Shown here in pieces: positions 53,162-62,210 of a stretch of DNA of 64,000 nucleotides (position 1 is the first letter of the stretch; each line of letters begins with the position of its first letter). The DNA comes from an uncultured Agathobacter sp. Lineage in GTDB: Bacteria; Bacillota; Clostridia; Lachnospirales; Lachnospiraceae. The stretch covers positions 20,675 to 84,674 of the forward strand of contig CAMDYX010000005.1 in assembly GCA_945910395.1 (NCBI GenBank), written 5' to 3'. Position numbers and translations under genes: made by a program. The notes below the pieces were generated by a model. The model ran no database searches, was not told the origin of the DNA, and saw only the letters and a list, made by a program, of their open reading frames with translations.

Positions 53162-55183
53162 ATGAGCAGCAAGGGAAAGTATTATATGACAACAGCAATT
53201 GCCTACACCTCAGGTAAACCGCATATCGGAAATACCTATGAGATTATTCTGGCAGATGCAATCGCAAGATATAAAAGGGCAGAAGGATATGATGTCTATT
53301 TCCAGACAGGAACCGACGAGCATGGACAGAAGATTCAGGAGAAAGCTGAGGCCGCCGGGATTACTCCCAAGGAGTATGTAGACGGAGTATCCAGTGAAGT
53401 AAAAAGAATCTGGGATCTTGTAAATTCTTCCTATGACAGCTTCGTTCGTACCACTGACGAGGATCATGAGAAATGTGTAAAGAAGATTTTCAAGAAATTG
53501 TATGACCAGGGAGACATCTATAAGAGCTCCTATGAAGGTCTTTACTGTACACCATGCGAGTCCTTCTGGACAGAGTCCCAGCTGGTAGATGGAAAATGTC
53601 CGGACTGCGGACGGGAAGTAAAGCCTGCAAAGGAAGAAGCATATTTCTTTAAAATGAGCAAATACGCAGATCGTTTGATTGACTATATCAACACGCATCC
53701 GGATTTCATTCAGCCGGTTTCCCGGAAAAACGAGATGATGAACAACTTCCTTCTCCCGGGACTGCAGGATCTTTGTGTATCCCGCACCTCATTCAGCTGG
53801 GGAATTCCTGTGGATTTTGATCCAAAGCATGTAGTGTATGTGTGGCTGGACGCCCTTACCAACTATATTACCAAGATTGGATATGACCCGGATGGCTCCT
53901 CTGAGTTATTCCAGAAAAACTGGCCGGCAGATCTGCACCTGATTGGAAAAGATATCGTCCGGTTCCATACGATTTACTGGCCGATTTTCCTCATGGCCTT
54001 AGACCTTCCGCTTCCAAAGCAGGTATTCGGACACCCATGGCTGCTTCAGGGCGGTGATAAGATGAGTAAGTCAAAAGGAAACGTCATCTATGCAGATGAC
54101 ATGGTAGAGCTTTTCGGCGTAGATGCTACAAGATATTTTGTCCTTCATGAGATGCCTTACGAGAATGATGGAATCATCACCTGGGAGCTTGTAATTGAGC
54201 GCTTTAATTCAGAGCTTGCAAATGTTCTCGGAAACCTTGTAAATCGTACAGTTTCCATGAGCAACAAATATTTTGACGGTGTCGTTAAGAGTACCGGTGT
54301 AACGGCAGATCAGGCAGACATCGACGCAGATTTGAAGGCTGTTGTTACCGGAACCAGGGATAAGGTATCTGCAAAGATGGAGAGTCTTCGCGTGGCAGAT
54401 GCAATTACCGAGGTATTTGCGTTATTCCGCCGCTGCAATAAGTATATTGACGAGACTTCGCCCTGGGTACTTGCAAAGGACGAGGCACAGGCAGATCGTC
54501 TGGCAGAAGTCCTTTACAATTTAACGGAGGCAATCACCATCGGCGCAAGTCTTCTTCATCCTTTCCTTCCGGAGACTGCAGAGAAGATCGTTGCACAGCT
54601 TTCCACCAAGCTTCGTGATTTTGATGATTTAGACCAGTTTGGCCTATATCCAAGCAATACAAAGGTTACAGATTCGCCGGAGATTCTCTTTGGCCGTTTA
54701 AAAGCAGAGGATGTTATGCCAAAGGTAGAAAAAATTCAGGAAGCACAGAAGGCTGAGTTTTTGGCAGAGCAGGCGAAGATTGCAGGAACAGAAGCAGCCA
54801 AGAATGCGCCATGCTATGAGCAGCCACAAGAGGAAGTCATTGATATTGAGCCAAAGGCAGAAATTACCTTCGAGGATTTTGAGAAAATGCAGTTCCAGGT
54901 AGGAGAGATTATTGCCTGTGAAGCGGTAGAAAAATCCAAGAAGCTGCTCTGCTCTCAGGTTAAGATCGGAAGTACGGTAAAGCAGATTGTTTCCGGAATA
55001 CGAAAAGACTATTCTCCGGAAGAAATGGTTGGCAAAAAGGTTATGGTTTTGGTAAACTTAAAACCAGCAAAGCTTGCAGGTGTTCTCTCAGAAGGAATGC
55101 TTCTTTGTGCAGAGGATGCAGAAGGAAATCTCGCACTCCTGACACCGGAAAAGCCTATGCCGGCAGGAGCAGAGATTGCATAA
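53162..55183 (+). CDS. metG: Methionyl-tRNA synthetase
   Basis: The 673-residue class I enzyme charges initiator and elongator tRNA-Met. It has the HIGH-like PHIGNTYEIILADA, a zinc knuckle (CTPCESFW and CPDCGR), KMSKSKGNVIYADD, and a C-terminal EMAP/Trbp111-like tRNA-binding domain (about 575-673; FEKMQFQVGEIIACEAVEKS) that allows dimerisation. The ATG at 53162 follows AAGGAGGA. It is controlled by the Met T-box. Confidence 0.97.
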   Translation: MSSKGKYYMTTAIAYTSGKPHIGNTYEIILADAIARYKRAEGYDVYFQTGTDEHGQKIQEKAEAAGITPKEYVDGVSSEVKRIWDLVNSSYDSFVRTTDEDHEKCVKKIFKKLYDQGDIYKSSYEGLYCTPCESFWTESQLVDGKCPDCGREVKPAKEEAYFFKMSKYADRLIDYINTHPDFIQPVSRKNEMMNNFLLPGLQDLCVSRTSFSWGIPVDFDPKHVVYVWLDALTNYITKIGYDPDGSSELFQKNWPADLHLIGKDIVRFHTIYWPIFLMALDLPLPKQVFGHPWLLQGGDKMSKSKGNVIYADDMVELFGVDATRYFVLHEMPYENDGIITWELVIERFNSELANVLGNLVNRTVSMSNKYFDGVVKSTGVTADQADIDADLKAVVTGTRDKVSAKMESLRVADAITEVFALFRRCNKYIDETSPWVLAKDEAQADRLAEVLYNLTEAITIGASLLHPFLPETAEKIVAQLSTKLRDFDDLDQFGLYPSNTKVTDSPEILFGRLKAEDVMPKVEKIQEAQKAEFLAEQAKIAGTEAAKNAPCYEQPQEEVIDIEPKAEITFEDFEKMQFQVGEIIACEAVEKSKKLLCSQVKIGSTVKQIVSGIRKDYSPEEMVGKKVMVLVNLKPAKLAGVLSEGMLLCAEDAEGNLALLTPEKPMPAGAEIA

Positions 55184-55195
55184 GAGGAAAACCCT

Positions 55196-55738
55196 ATGGA
55201 ATACTTTGATATCGTAGATGAAAATGGAATACCAACGGGGGAAACCGTTGAAAGAGAAAAGGCCCATGAAAGAGGCATACGGCATCGTACCGCCCATGTA
55301 TGGATTGTGCGAAAGGTGAATGGACGTACCCAGATTCTGCTTCAAAAGCGCTGCAAGAGCAAGGACTCTTTTCCGGGGTGCTATGATATATCAAGCGCCG
55401 GACATATTCCGGCAGGAGCAGATTATATCTCCTCGGCACTTCGGGAGCTTAAGGAAGAGCTGGGTGTGTCCGTAAAGGAAGAGGAATTAAAAGACTGCGG
55501 GATGCACAGAATGGATGTGAACACCGAGTTTTATGGAAAGCCCTTCATTGACCGTCAGGTAAGCAAGGTTTATCTGCTGCATCTTGACTGGGAGGCAGAG
55601 GATTTTAAGGTCCAGGAAGAAGAAATCGAGAGTGTGATCTGGATGGACTTCGAGGAATGTATGCAGGCTGTCATCCACCAAAGCATTCCAAACTGCATTG
55701 ATATCAAAGAGCTTGAGATGTTAAAGGCATTTTTGTAA
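55196..55738 (+). CDS. NUDIX hydrolase, isopentenyl-diphosphate isomerase-like
   Basis: The 180-residue protein has the N-terminus EYFDIVDENGIPTGETVERE and the NUDIX region GHIPAGADYISSALRELKEE. The REUxEE part (RELKEELG) is kept, but the first Glu of the GX5E box is Ala. This YfcD/IDI-like group has varied substrates and the change may alter metal binding. It starts 12 nt after metG and is probably co-transcribed. It ends next to copy D of the dispersed repeat. Confidence 0.85.
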   Translation: MEYFDIVDENGIPTGETVEREKAHERGIRHRTAHVWIVRKVNGRTQILLQKRCKSKDSFPGCYDISSAGHIPAGADYISSALRELKEELGVSVKEEELKDCGMHRMDVNTEFYGKPFIDRQVSKVYLLHLDWEAEDFKVQEEEIESVIWMDFEECMQAVIHQSIPNCIDIKELEMLKAFL

Positions 55739-55740
55739 TT

Positions 55741-55912
55741 CCCATTTTACAATTGTGTGTCTGAATGAATTTGTGTATTTGAATCAGAACCCACTCTCGT
55801 TTGTAAAAAGCGTAGCGGTACTAAATTCGCAATAAATTGCTCATTAAGTACCGACGCTTTTTAAACGTTCTGATTTCAAATAGCAAAGTTCATTCATAGA
55901 CACACAAAAGTA
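55741..55912 (+). repeat. Dispersed palindromic element, copy D
   Basis: It has the same orientation as copy A, with ends CCCATTTTACAATTGTGTGT and the complement GACACACAAAAGTAAAAAGG. The core GCGTAGCGGTACTAAATTCG and TAAGTACCGACGCTTTTTAA is identical to copy A. It lies immediately after the NUDIX gene's stop. Confidence 0.87.
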
Positions 55913-55940
55913 AAAAGGAATTTTTGTAAAGATGGAATAG

Positions 55941-55973
55941 AAAAGAGTTCCGGTTTTCCGGAACTCTTTTTTT
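55941..55973. terminator. Bidirectional terminator between NUDIX and pepF genes
   Basis: Perfect 13-bp stem AAAAGAGTTCCGG (55941-55953) / CCGGAACTCTTTT (55958-55970) with A- and T-runs on the two sides, between convergent genes. Confidence 0.9.
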
Positions 55974-55979
55974 GAAGAA

Positions 55980-57728
55980 TTACATCTTTAAGAATTCTTC
56001 AATTTCTTCTGCCATAAGCTTTAAGCTGTTTTCCCAGAACTCTTTTTTCGTTAAGTCAACTCCGATCTGCTTTCCGGATTCCTCAATGGTGCTGCATCCG
56101 GTGTTGTGAAGCATCTCTTTGTATTTTGGAATAAAGGATTCTCCCTCTTTTAAGTAAAGTGCATACAGACCTTCCGCGAAAAGATTACCAAAAGTGTATG
56201 GGAAATTGTAAAAGCTCAAGCTGCTGATATAGTAGTGGCTCTTGCAGGCCCACATATATGGGTGCAGGAAGGCTTCGTCAAGTCCATCCCCGTAGGATCT
56301 GCGCTGGCAGTCTAACATGATTTCTTTTAAATCCTCAGCCATGAGGAATTTATCCTGACATTTTTCATATACAGCGGTTTCGAAAAGATATCTGGAATAA
56401 ATATCTACGATGCACTGGGTCTTCTCCCTAAGATCGCTTTCGAGTAGTGCAAGACGTTCCTCTCCCTTTGCGTTTTTAAGGGCGTAGGATCCGAGATGAA
56501 CCTCGTTAAAGGTGGATGCGGTTTCCGCAACCGGCATAGAATAATCCTGATTTAGGATTCTTGCGGTTTCCATCTGTCTGTTGTGGAAGGCATGTCCCAG
56601 CTCGTGGGCTAAGGTATCTACGGCGGAGAAGGTAGCGTCAAAATTGGTAAGGATGCGGCTCTGCCCCAGCTCATTGATCTCTGCACAGAAAGCGCCTCCC
56701 TCTTTTCCGTTTCTTGGGAAGAAGTCAATCCACTCATTCTCAAAAGCTTCTTTCATTAGATCAGCAATATCCGAAGAGAGGCTGCTAAAGCAGTCGACTA
56801 AGTATTCCTTTGCTTCCTCAATGGAGTAGGATTTATCCGATTTTCCAAGTGGGGCAAACAGATCATAAAACGGAAGACCGTTTTTATGTCCGAGGAGTTC
56901 TCCCTTGTGGCGCAGATACTTGCGGAAGACCGGAAGATATTCCTCTACCGCTTCCATCATGGCATTAAGGGTTTCTCTGGTCATTCTCGACTGCTCTAGG
57001 GTCATGGCAAGGGGTGATTCATAGCCCCGCTTTGCGGCAAGCATAATATTCTGGTTCTTGATATTGTTTAGTGAAAATGCAATAGAATCTGCAATTTTAT
57101 CATAGGCGGCAAGCTCTGCATCATAGGCTGCCTTTCGAATCTTTGCATCCGGGCTGTAAGCAAGATTACGAGCTTCGGTGAGTGTAATCTGTTTTCCTTC
57201 ATAATCCACCTTTACGGTTGATGCAAGGTAAGACTGCAGCCTGCTCCAGGCAGAACCTCCGGTCATATCCATTGCGGAGATCATTGCTTCTACGTCATTG
57301 GAAAGGAGATGTGCACATGATTTCTTTTTCTCTTTCAGTAAGAATTTATATTCATCGATGAGGGCACTTTCCTTGGCAAGAGCATCCACGTCGGAAAGCT
57401 CGCCTAAGATATGGTCACAGGCAGTAAAATCCGCAGCTCCGTCTGCGTATATTTTCATAAGCCGGTTGTTTTGTGCCATAATGTCACCATCCTCTGTGTT
57501 GGTGGATTGGCGGAGGGAAAGATAGCTTCCCAAGCGATAAAAAATTCTGCAGTTTTCCTCTAAGGCAAGAAGAATCTCCTCGGCACGATCCTTTTCCGGA
57601 AGGTCCTTTGCTTTTTCTACAAGAGCATGTATGGATGCATTGGATTCCTTTAACGCATTCATATCCTTTCCATAAGAAGGGTCCGAAAGCCCCTTGTATA
57701 GAACATCCAAATTCCATTCGTTATTCAT
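55980..57728 (-). CDS. pepF: Oligoendopeptidase F (M3 family)
   Basis: This cytoplasmic zinc peptidase cuts oligopeptides. The HExxH motif is in DTLAHELGHAFHNRQ, with the third zinc ligand Glu in STFNEVHLGSY. The C-terminal half has YISSLSFYNFPYTFGNLFAE GLY region typical of the PepF subgroup. At 582 residues it is of normal length. It is monocistronic and runs divergently from the fluoride-riboswitch operon. Confidence 0.93.
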   Translation of the reverse strand: MNNEWNLDVLYKGLSDPSYGKDMNALKESNASIHALVEKAKDLPEKDRAEEILLALEENCRIFYRLGSYLSLRQSTNTEDGDIMAQNNRLMKIYADGAADFTACDHILGELSDVDALAKESALIDEYKFLLKEKKKSCAHLLSNDVEAMISAMDMTGGSAWSRLQSYLASTVKVDYEGKQITLTEARNLAYSPDAKIRKAAYDAELAAYDKIADSIAFSLNNIKNQNIMLAAKRGYESPLAMTLEQSRMTRETLNAMMEAVEEYLPVFRKYLRHKGELLGHKNGLPFYDLFAPLGKSDKSYSIEEAKEYLVDCFSSLSSDIADLMKEAFENEWIDFFPRNGKEGGAFCAEINELGQSRILTNFDATFSAVDTLAHELGHAFHNRQMETARILNQDYSMPVAETASTFNEVHLGSYALKNAKGEERLALLESDLREKTQCIVDIYSRYLFETAVYEKCQDKFLMAEDLKEIMLDCQRRSYGDGLDEAFLHPYMWACKSHYYISSLSFYNFPYTFGNLFAEGLYALYLKEGESFIPKYKEMLHNTGCSTIEESGKQIGVDLTKKEFWENSLKLMAEEIEEFLKM

Positions 57729-57810
57729 AAAAAAACCTCACTTTTTTATATTTGAATTCATTATATCCCTTGCCATAAAAAACTACAATTGGTTTCCATT
57801 GAAATTGCAC

Positions 57811-57839
57811 TTGCTTTCGGGAAAAAGAACATGTAATAT
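57811..57839 (+). promoter_or_regulatory. Promoter of the fluoride riboswitch transcript
   Basis: -35 TTGCTT (57811-57816), 17-bp spacer and -10 TAATAT (57834-57839), placing the start near 57846 at the beginning of the aptamer. Confidence 0.7.
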
Positions 57840-57845
57840 AGGAGC

Positions 57846-57946
57846 ATGGGAATGAGGTTCTCCCTTAGTATGAAATACTAAAACCGCTTTTTATAGCTGA
57901 TGACTTCTGCGATTAAGAAACGCAGAAAGTGTCAGCTTTTTGTGTA
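57846..57946 (+). ncRNA. Fluoride riboswitch (crcB motif)
   Basis: The aptamer shows the conserved order GGGAATGAGGTTCTCCC, an intervening hairpin (TTAGTATGAAATACTAA), AACCGCTTTTTATAGCTGA and TGACTTCTGC, matching the crcB-motif pseudoknot fold. The terminator is formed by AGCTGATGACTTCTGCG pairing with CGCAGAAAGTGTCAGCT followed by TTTTTGTG, and shares bases with the aptamer. Fluoride binding should block the terminator and switch on the antiporter gene. Confidence 0.9.
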
Positions 57947-57961
57947 TCTAGGAGGATGTCT

Positions 57962-59137
57962 ATGTTATTGAGTATTGCACTGATTCTGATGGTTGGCATG
58001 GCGTTAGGATGGATCTGCAAAAAGTGCAGGCTGCCGAGTCTTCTGGGAATGTTAGCTACAGGCATTTTGCTTGGACCATACGTATTTAACTTAATTGATA
58101 CATCCATTCTGTCTATTTCATCAGAAATAAGAAGAATCGCACTCATCATTATACTGACAAGGGCCGGACTTGGCCTTGATCTTACAGGAATTAGAAGGAT
58201 AGGAAGACCGGCGGTTTTAATGTGTTTTGTTCCGGCAAGCTTTGAACTGATAGGTATGATAGCCTTTGCACCAAAATTGTTGGGGTTATCCATACTGGAA
58301 GCGGCTATTATGGGCGCTGTGCTGGCCGCTGTTTCCCCAGCGGTAGTTGTTCCTCGAATGGTCAAATTGATGGATGAGGGTTATGGAACAAAGAAGGGAA
58401 TTCCACAGCTGATTTTGGCGGGAGCTTCCGTTGATGATGTGTATGTGATTGTTCTGTTTACAACTTTTATCAGTATGATACAGGGGGAGGGAGTGTCGGC
58501 CCTTCGATTTGTAAACATTCCGGTATCCATTGTGTTGGGCATTTTGATAGGACTCATCAGCGGCTGGATGCTTTCAAAATATTTTGCAAAGGTTCATATC
58601 AGAGATACAATTAAGATCCTGATAATTCTTTCATGGTCATTTATTCTGGTGACCATAGAGGATGCACTGCATACACCAATAACATTCTCTGCACTTATTG
58701 CAATTATGTTTATAGGCGTTGCCTTACAGAAATACAGAGAAGAGGCATCCGTACGGTTATCTGCAAAATATAACAAGCTATGGGTAGCCGCAGAGGTATT
58801 CCTTTTTGTTTTGGTTGGTGCTACCATAAATATAAATTATCTGGGTAATGTGGGGATAAAGGCGCTTATCGTTATTGCGGGAGCCTTGATTCTTAGAATG
58901 CTTGGAGTATTTGTTTGCCTTCTTGGAACAGATTTAAACAGGAAGGAAAGGGTATTTGCTATGATGGCATATACGCCGAAGGCAACCGTTCAGGCTGCAA
59001 TCGGAGGAATTCCCTTAAGCCTTGGGCTTGGGTGCGGAGATATGGTATTGACGGTAGCTGTACTGGCCATTGTATTTACCGCCCCGCTAGGAGCATTTGC
59101 GATTGATTTAAGCTACAAAAAATTGCTTGGAAAATAA
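57962..59137 (+). CDS. Cation:proton antiporter under fluoride riboswitch control
   Basis: The 391-residue CPA-type protein has about twelve membrane helices, including RLPSLLGMLATGILLGPYVF, LIIILTRAGLGLDLTG, VLAAVSPAVVVPRMVKLMDE and AGASVDDVYVIVLF, where the paired Asp residues probably form the cation site. Na+/H+ antiporter genes are a known class of fluoride-riboswitch targets and may relieve acidification when HF enters cells. The ATG at 57962 is preferred because AGGAGG (57950-57955) abuts the ATG at 57956. No crcB/Fluc or CLC-F gene is adjacent. Confidence 0.9.
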   Translation: MLLSIALILMVGMALGWICKKCRLPSLLGMLATGILLGPYVFNLIDTSILSISSEIRRIALIIILTRAGLGLDLTGIRRIGRPAVLMCFVPASFELIGMIAFAPKLLGLSILEAAIMGAVLAAVSPAVVVPRMVKLMDEGYGTKKGIPQLILAGASVDDVYVIVLFTTFISMIQGEGVSALRFVNIPVSIVLGILIGLISGWMLSKYFAKVHIRDTIKILIILSWSFILVTIEDALHTPITFSALIAIMFIGVALQKYREEASVRLSAKYNKLWVAAEVFLFVLVGATININYLGNVGIKALIVIAGALILRMLGVFVCLLGTDLNRKERVFAMMAYTPKATVQAAIGGIPLSLGLGCGDMVLTVAVLAIVFTAPLGAFAIDLSYKKLLGK

Positions 59138-59146
59138 AAATATTTA

Positions 59147-59177
59147 TCCTATTCGGGAACACTTTTCCCGGATGGGA
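59147..59177 (+). terminator. Hairpin after the antiporter gene
   Basis: TCCTATTCGGGAA (59147-59159) pairs with TTCCCGGATGGGA (59165-59177) with two G-T wobbles. A-rich sequence rather than a T-run follows, so it may not terminate well. The arms resemble the termini of the dispersed element (CCCATTTCGG). Confidence 0.45.
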
Positions 59178-59210
59178 GTAAAAAATAACAATAAAGGAAA
59201 GATAACAATC

Positions 59211-59993
59211 ATGATTTTTGAGACACATGCCCATTATGATGATAAGCAATTTGACGAAGACCGGGATGCGGTGATTCGGGCGGTTCATGAAAGCGGAGTG
59301 CATCCCATTGTAAATATCGGAGCATCCCTTGTATCAACGAAAACGACCCTTGAGCTGGCGCACAAATATGATTTTGTGTATGCGGCTGTGGGGGTACATC
59401 CGGATGAGGTGGAGGAATTAAATGATGAAACCTTTATGTGGCTGTGTGAGCAGGCAAAGGATGAAAGATGTGTTGCCATCGGAGAAATTGGGTTAGACTA
59501 TTACTGGCATGACAGTAAGGAGCACAAAGAGCTGCAGAAATTCTGGTTCGCAAAGCAGCTGGAGCTGGCAAGAAATGTAAAGCTCCCGGTGATTATTCAC
59601 TCCAGAGAGGCGGCAGCGGACACCATGCAGGTCCTAAAGGAAAATCATGGGGAAGAGCTTCCGGGGATTATCCACTGCTATTCCTATTCCAAGGAAATGG
59701 CATTGGAATATGTCAGGATGGGATATTACATTGGTGTCGGCGGCGTGGTTACGTTTAAAAATGCGAAAAGACTGGTGGAGACGGTGGAGGAGGTTCCCAT
59801 GGAGCGGATCGTGCTGGAAACGGACTGTCCATATCTGGCTCCGGATCCACATCGCGGGACAAGAAATGATTCCAGAAACATTTCCTATGTAATCGAAAAA
59901 ATTGCCCAAATCAAGGGATTAACGTCGGAAGAAGTAGAGAAAAGGGCAGAAGAGAATGCATATCGTCTTTTTTCAAAAATTATGCTAGAATAA
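59211..59993 (+). CDS. tatD: TatD-family metal-dependent hydrolase
   Basis: The 260-residue TIM-barrel enzyme has the metal-binding HAHYDDKQFDEDR, GEIGLDYYW, VIIHSREAAADTMQVL, GIIHCYSYS and ETDCPYLAPDPHRG. TatD proteins act as DNases, and Firmicute copies upstream of rsmA are the YabD group. The ATG at 59211 gives the normal length; a longer upstream frame adds unrelated residues. Spacing to the next gene is 27 nt in a tatD-hypothetical-rsmA group. Confidence 0.94.
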   Translation: MIFETHAHYDDKQFDEDRDAVIRAVHESGVHPIVNIGASLVSTKTTLELAHKYDFVYAAVGVHPDEVEELNDETFMWLCEQAKDERCVAIGEIGLDYYWHDSKEHKELQKFWFAKQLELARNVKLPVIIHSREAAADTMQVLKENHGEELPGIIHCYSYSKEMALEYVRMGYYIGVGGVVTFKNAKRLVETVEEVPMERIVLETDCPYLAPDPHRGTRNDSRNISYVIEKIAQIKGLTSEEVEKRAEENAYRLFSKIMLE

Positions 59994-60020
59994 ATCATAT
60001 ATTACTGAAGGAGAGTACAA

Positions 60021-60422
60021 ATGGAAGACATTTTTGAGCGTTTCCCCACCAGGGAAGCCTTTGATACATACTGGAAAGAAAACTATGTTCCGGTAACCTA
60101 TGAGGATGTAAGAGAAGAGTACGAAAAGTTTGTGGCATCGGTAGAGAAGCACATCTTTATCTCTGATTACGAAGAGACCGGAAATATCAGCCGGGATACA
60201 TTTTTGGAAAACCTATCTGAGGATGCTTACTTTTTATTCCAGGACACATTAACAGAGGTGTTCTATGATAAAAATCCGGAGGTTTACGAGCTTGCTTTTG
60301 CGCTTTATGAAGAAGCCCAGATGTCCGGACAGCCCGAAAAGGATGTGGCAGATTCCTTTCATCAGGAATATAACCGCCTGTATATGGAATTTATGCAAAA
60401 CATGTTCGACACATTTTTTTAA
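60021..60422 (+). CDS. Hypothetical acidic protein between tatD and rsmA
   Basis: The 133-residue protein is acidic and predicted mainly helical, rich in Glu, Tyr and Phe (FERFPTREAFDTYWKENYVP, AYFLFQDTLTEVFYDKNPEV). It has no signal peptide, membrane helix, cysteine or recognised domain. GAAGGAGAG precedes the ATG. Its fixed place between tatD and rsmA, 12 nt from rsmA, suggests a genuine gene, possibly linked to ribosome or RNA processing, which is inference from position only. Confidence 0.7.
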   Translation: MEDIFERFPTREAFDTYWKENYVPVTYEDVREEYEKFVASVEKHIFISDYEETGNISRDTFLENLSEDAYFLFQDTLTEVFYDKNPEVYELAFALYEEAQMSGQPEKDVADSFHQEYNRLYMEFMQNMFDTFF

Positions 60423-60434
60423 TAGGGAGGCGCC

Positions 60435-61316
60435 ATGGCGGTATTAGGCAATCCGAAGAATACCATAGAGGTATTACAGAAATATAATTTTAATTTTCAA
60501 AAAAAATTTGGTCAGAATTTTTTGATCGATACCAGAATTTTGGAAGGAATCATTCAGGCAGCCCATGTCACAAAAGAGGATTTTGTACTGGAGATCGGAC
60601 CGGGAATCGGAACCATGACCCAGTATCTGTGCGAGCATGCCAGGGAGGTTGTGGCTGTCGAAATCGATCAGAATCTGATACCAATCTTGAAGGATACGTT
60701 GTCAGAATATGACAATGTGGAAGTAATCAATGATGATATACTAAAAGTGGATATCAACCAGCTTGCCAGGGAGCACAACTGTGGAAAACCGATTAAGGTC
60801 GTAGCAAACCTGCCATATTATATTACGACTCCCATTATTATGGGGCTTTTTGAAAGCCATGTTCCCATTGACAGCATTACGATCATGGTACAGAAGGAGG
60901 TTGCGGACCGGATGCAGGTGGGACCGGGCACGAAGGATTATGGTGCGCTTTCCCTTGCGGTGCAGTATTATGCAAGGCCGGAAATTGTGTTAAGTGTGCC
61001 GCCAAGCTGTTTTATGCCGCAGCCAAAGGTGGGAAGCGCGGTGATTCGTCTAACCAGACACGAGGTGCCACCGGTAGATGTGAAAAATGAAAAATTGATG
61101 TTTGCCCTGATTCGTGCCTCCTTCAATCAAAGGCGGAAAACCCTTGCCAACGGTCTGAATAATTTTCCACAAATTTCCTTGTCAAAAGAACAGATTCAGG
61201 AATGCATTGTGGAATTGGGTGTTCCGGTTACTGTCCGTGGAGAGGCACTTTCTTTGGAACAATTTGCGACACTCAGCAATATCATAGAAGCAAAGATTTC
61301 AAGAGAAAAAAAGTAA
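60435..61316 (+). CDS. rsmA: 16S rRNA (adenine1518/1519-N6)-dimethyltransferase
   Basis: RsmA (KsgA) dimethylates two adjacent adenosines in helix 45 of 16S rRNA, a late step of 30S assembly. The 293-residue protein has the SAM-binding EIGPGIGTMTQYL, the catalytic NLPYYITTPIIMGLF, and the N-terminal KKFGQNFLIDTRIL motif. Length is normal. AGGGAGG precedes the ATG. The tatD-to-rsmA neighbourhood is conserved in Firmicutes. Confidence 0.97.
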   Translation: MAVLGNPKNTIEVLQKYNFNFQKKFGQNFLIDTRILEGIIQAAHVTKEDFVLEIGPGIGTMTQYLCEHAREVVAVEIDQNLIPILKDTLSEYDNVEVINDDILKVDINQLAREHNCGKPIKVVANLPYYITTPIIMGLFESHVPIDSITIMVQKEVADRMQVGPGTKDYGALSLAVQYYARPEIVLSVPPSCFMPQPKVGSAVIRLTRHEVPPVDVKNEKLMFALIRASFNQRRKTLANGLNNFPQISLSKEQIQECIVELGVPVTVRGEALSLEQFATLSNIIEAKISREKK

Positions 61317-61387
61317 TTTCTGAATAAAAAAGGAATGGGCGGAAATACTGTTGTCAAAGAACAAATTTGATAATGGAGGATCGCCCT

Positions 61388-62155
61388 ATGAGCAAGAAAA
61401 AATATATAGCAGCAGTTTCCTGTCTGGTTGCAGGACTTATTGGTTTTGGTAGCGTGTATTTCACAGAGATGAATATAAAACAGCGTGAAAAACAGCAAAG
61501 TATAGAACAGGCCGCACAGGAAGCACAGAATGAGAAATCGGAAGCAGCATCTACTATTGTGGAGCCAAAAACGCCAAATCCGACCCAGGAGAAGCAAGCA
61601 AACGTAAAGCAGAATGTGCAAAAGGAAGCTGTAGTTGAACCGGAAATCGAAGAGGTATCGGAGAAAATCCCTCAGGAGGCTGCAGAAACCCCTGAAAAAG
61701 AAGAGCAGGTTGAGACCGCTAAATCCATAAATTCTCTTCACTTTGAGATGGGAGAAGGCCTGGTGTGGCCATTAGAAGGGGATGTGCTTTTGAATTACAG
61801 CATGGATGCCACCACCTATTTTCCGACCTTAGACCAGTATCGTTACAATCCGGCAATTGTGATATCCGGTGAAGTGAACGATACGGTACTTTTAGTCGCA
61901 AAGGGACAGATTACGGATATTACCACAGATGAAGTGACAGGATGTACAGTCACCGAGGATCTGGGAGACGGATATACTGCAATTTACGGACAGTTGAAAG
62001 AATTAAATTTTGAAGTTGGAGATATGGTAAGTGCCGGACAGGTACTAGGATATGTAAGCGAACCCACCAAATATTATTCCGTTGAGGGAAGCAACCTTTA
62101 CTTTGCGATGGAAAAGGATGGGGAACCAATTAATCCAATGGAGTATTTTCAATAA
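61388..62155 (+). CDS. SpoIIQ-like M23 protein with degenerate LytM domain
   Basis: The 255-residue protein has an N-terminal membrane anchor (about 6-26), an Ala/Glu/Pro-rich linker (about 35-115) and a C-terminal LytM/M23 fold (about 125-255: GEGLVWPLEGDVLLNYS, KGQITDITTDEVTG, GYTAIYGQLKEL, VSAGQVLGYV). The zinc ligands are missing: the usual first HxxxD is not seen, the YxHL position is YGQL, and the HLHFE motif is NLYFAME. It should lack peptidase activity. Degenerate LytM proteins such as B. subtilis SpoIIQ form the forespore-mother cell channel, a plausible role given spmB. ATG 61388 follows TGGAGGA. Confidence 0.8.
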   Translation: MSKKKYIAAVSCLVAGLIGFGSVYFTEMNIKQREKQQSIEQAAQEAQNEKSEAASTIVEPKTPNPTQEKQANVKQNVQKEAVVEPEIEEVSEKIPQEAAETPEKEEQVETAKSINSLHFEMGEGLVWPLEGDVLLNYSMDATTYFPTLDQYRYNPAIVISGEVNDTVLLVAKGQITDITTDEVTGCTVTEDLGDGYTAIYGQLKELNFEVGDMVSAGQVLGYVSEPTKYYSVEGSNLYFAMEKDGEPINPMEYFQ

Positions 62156-62210
62156 AGACGGGAAAATAGTCCTTTGATGAAACAAAAAAACAGAAGGAGG
62201 GAGAGCACCA

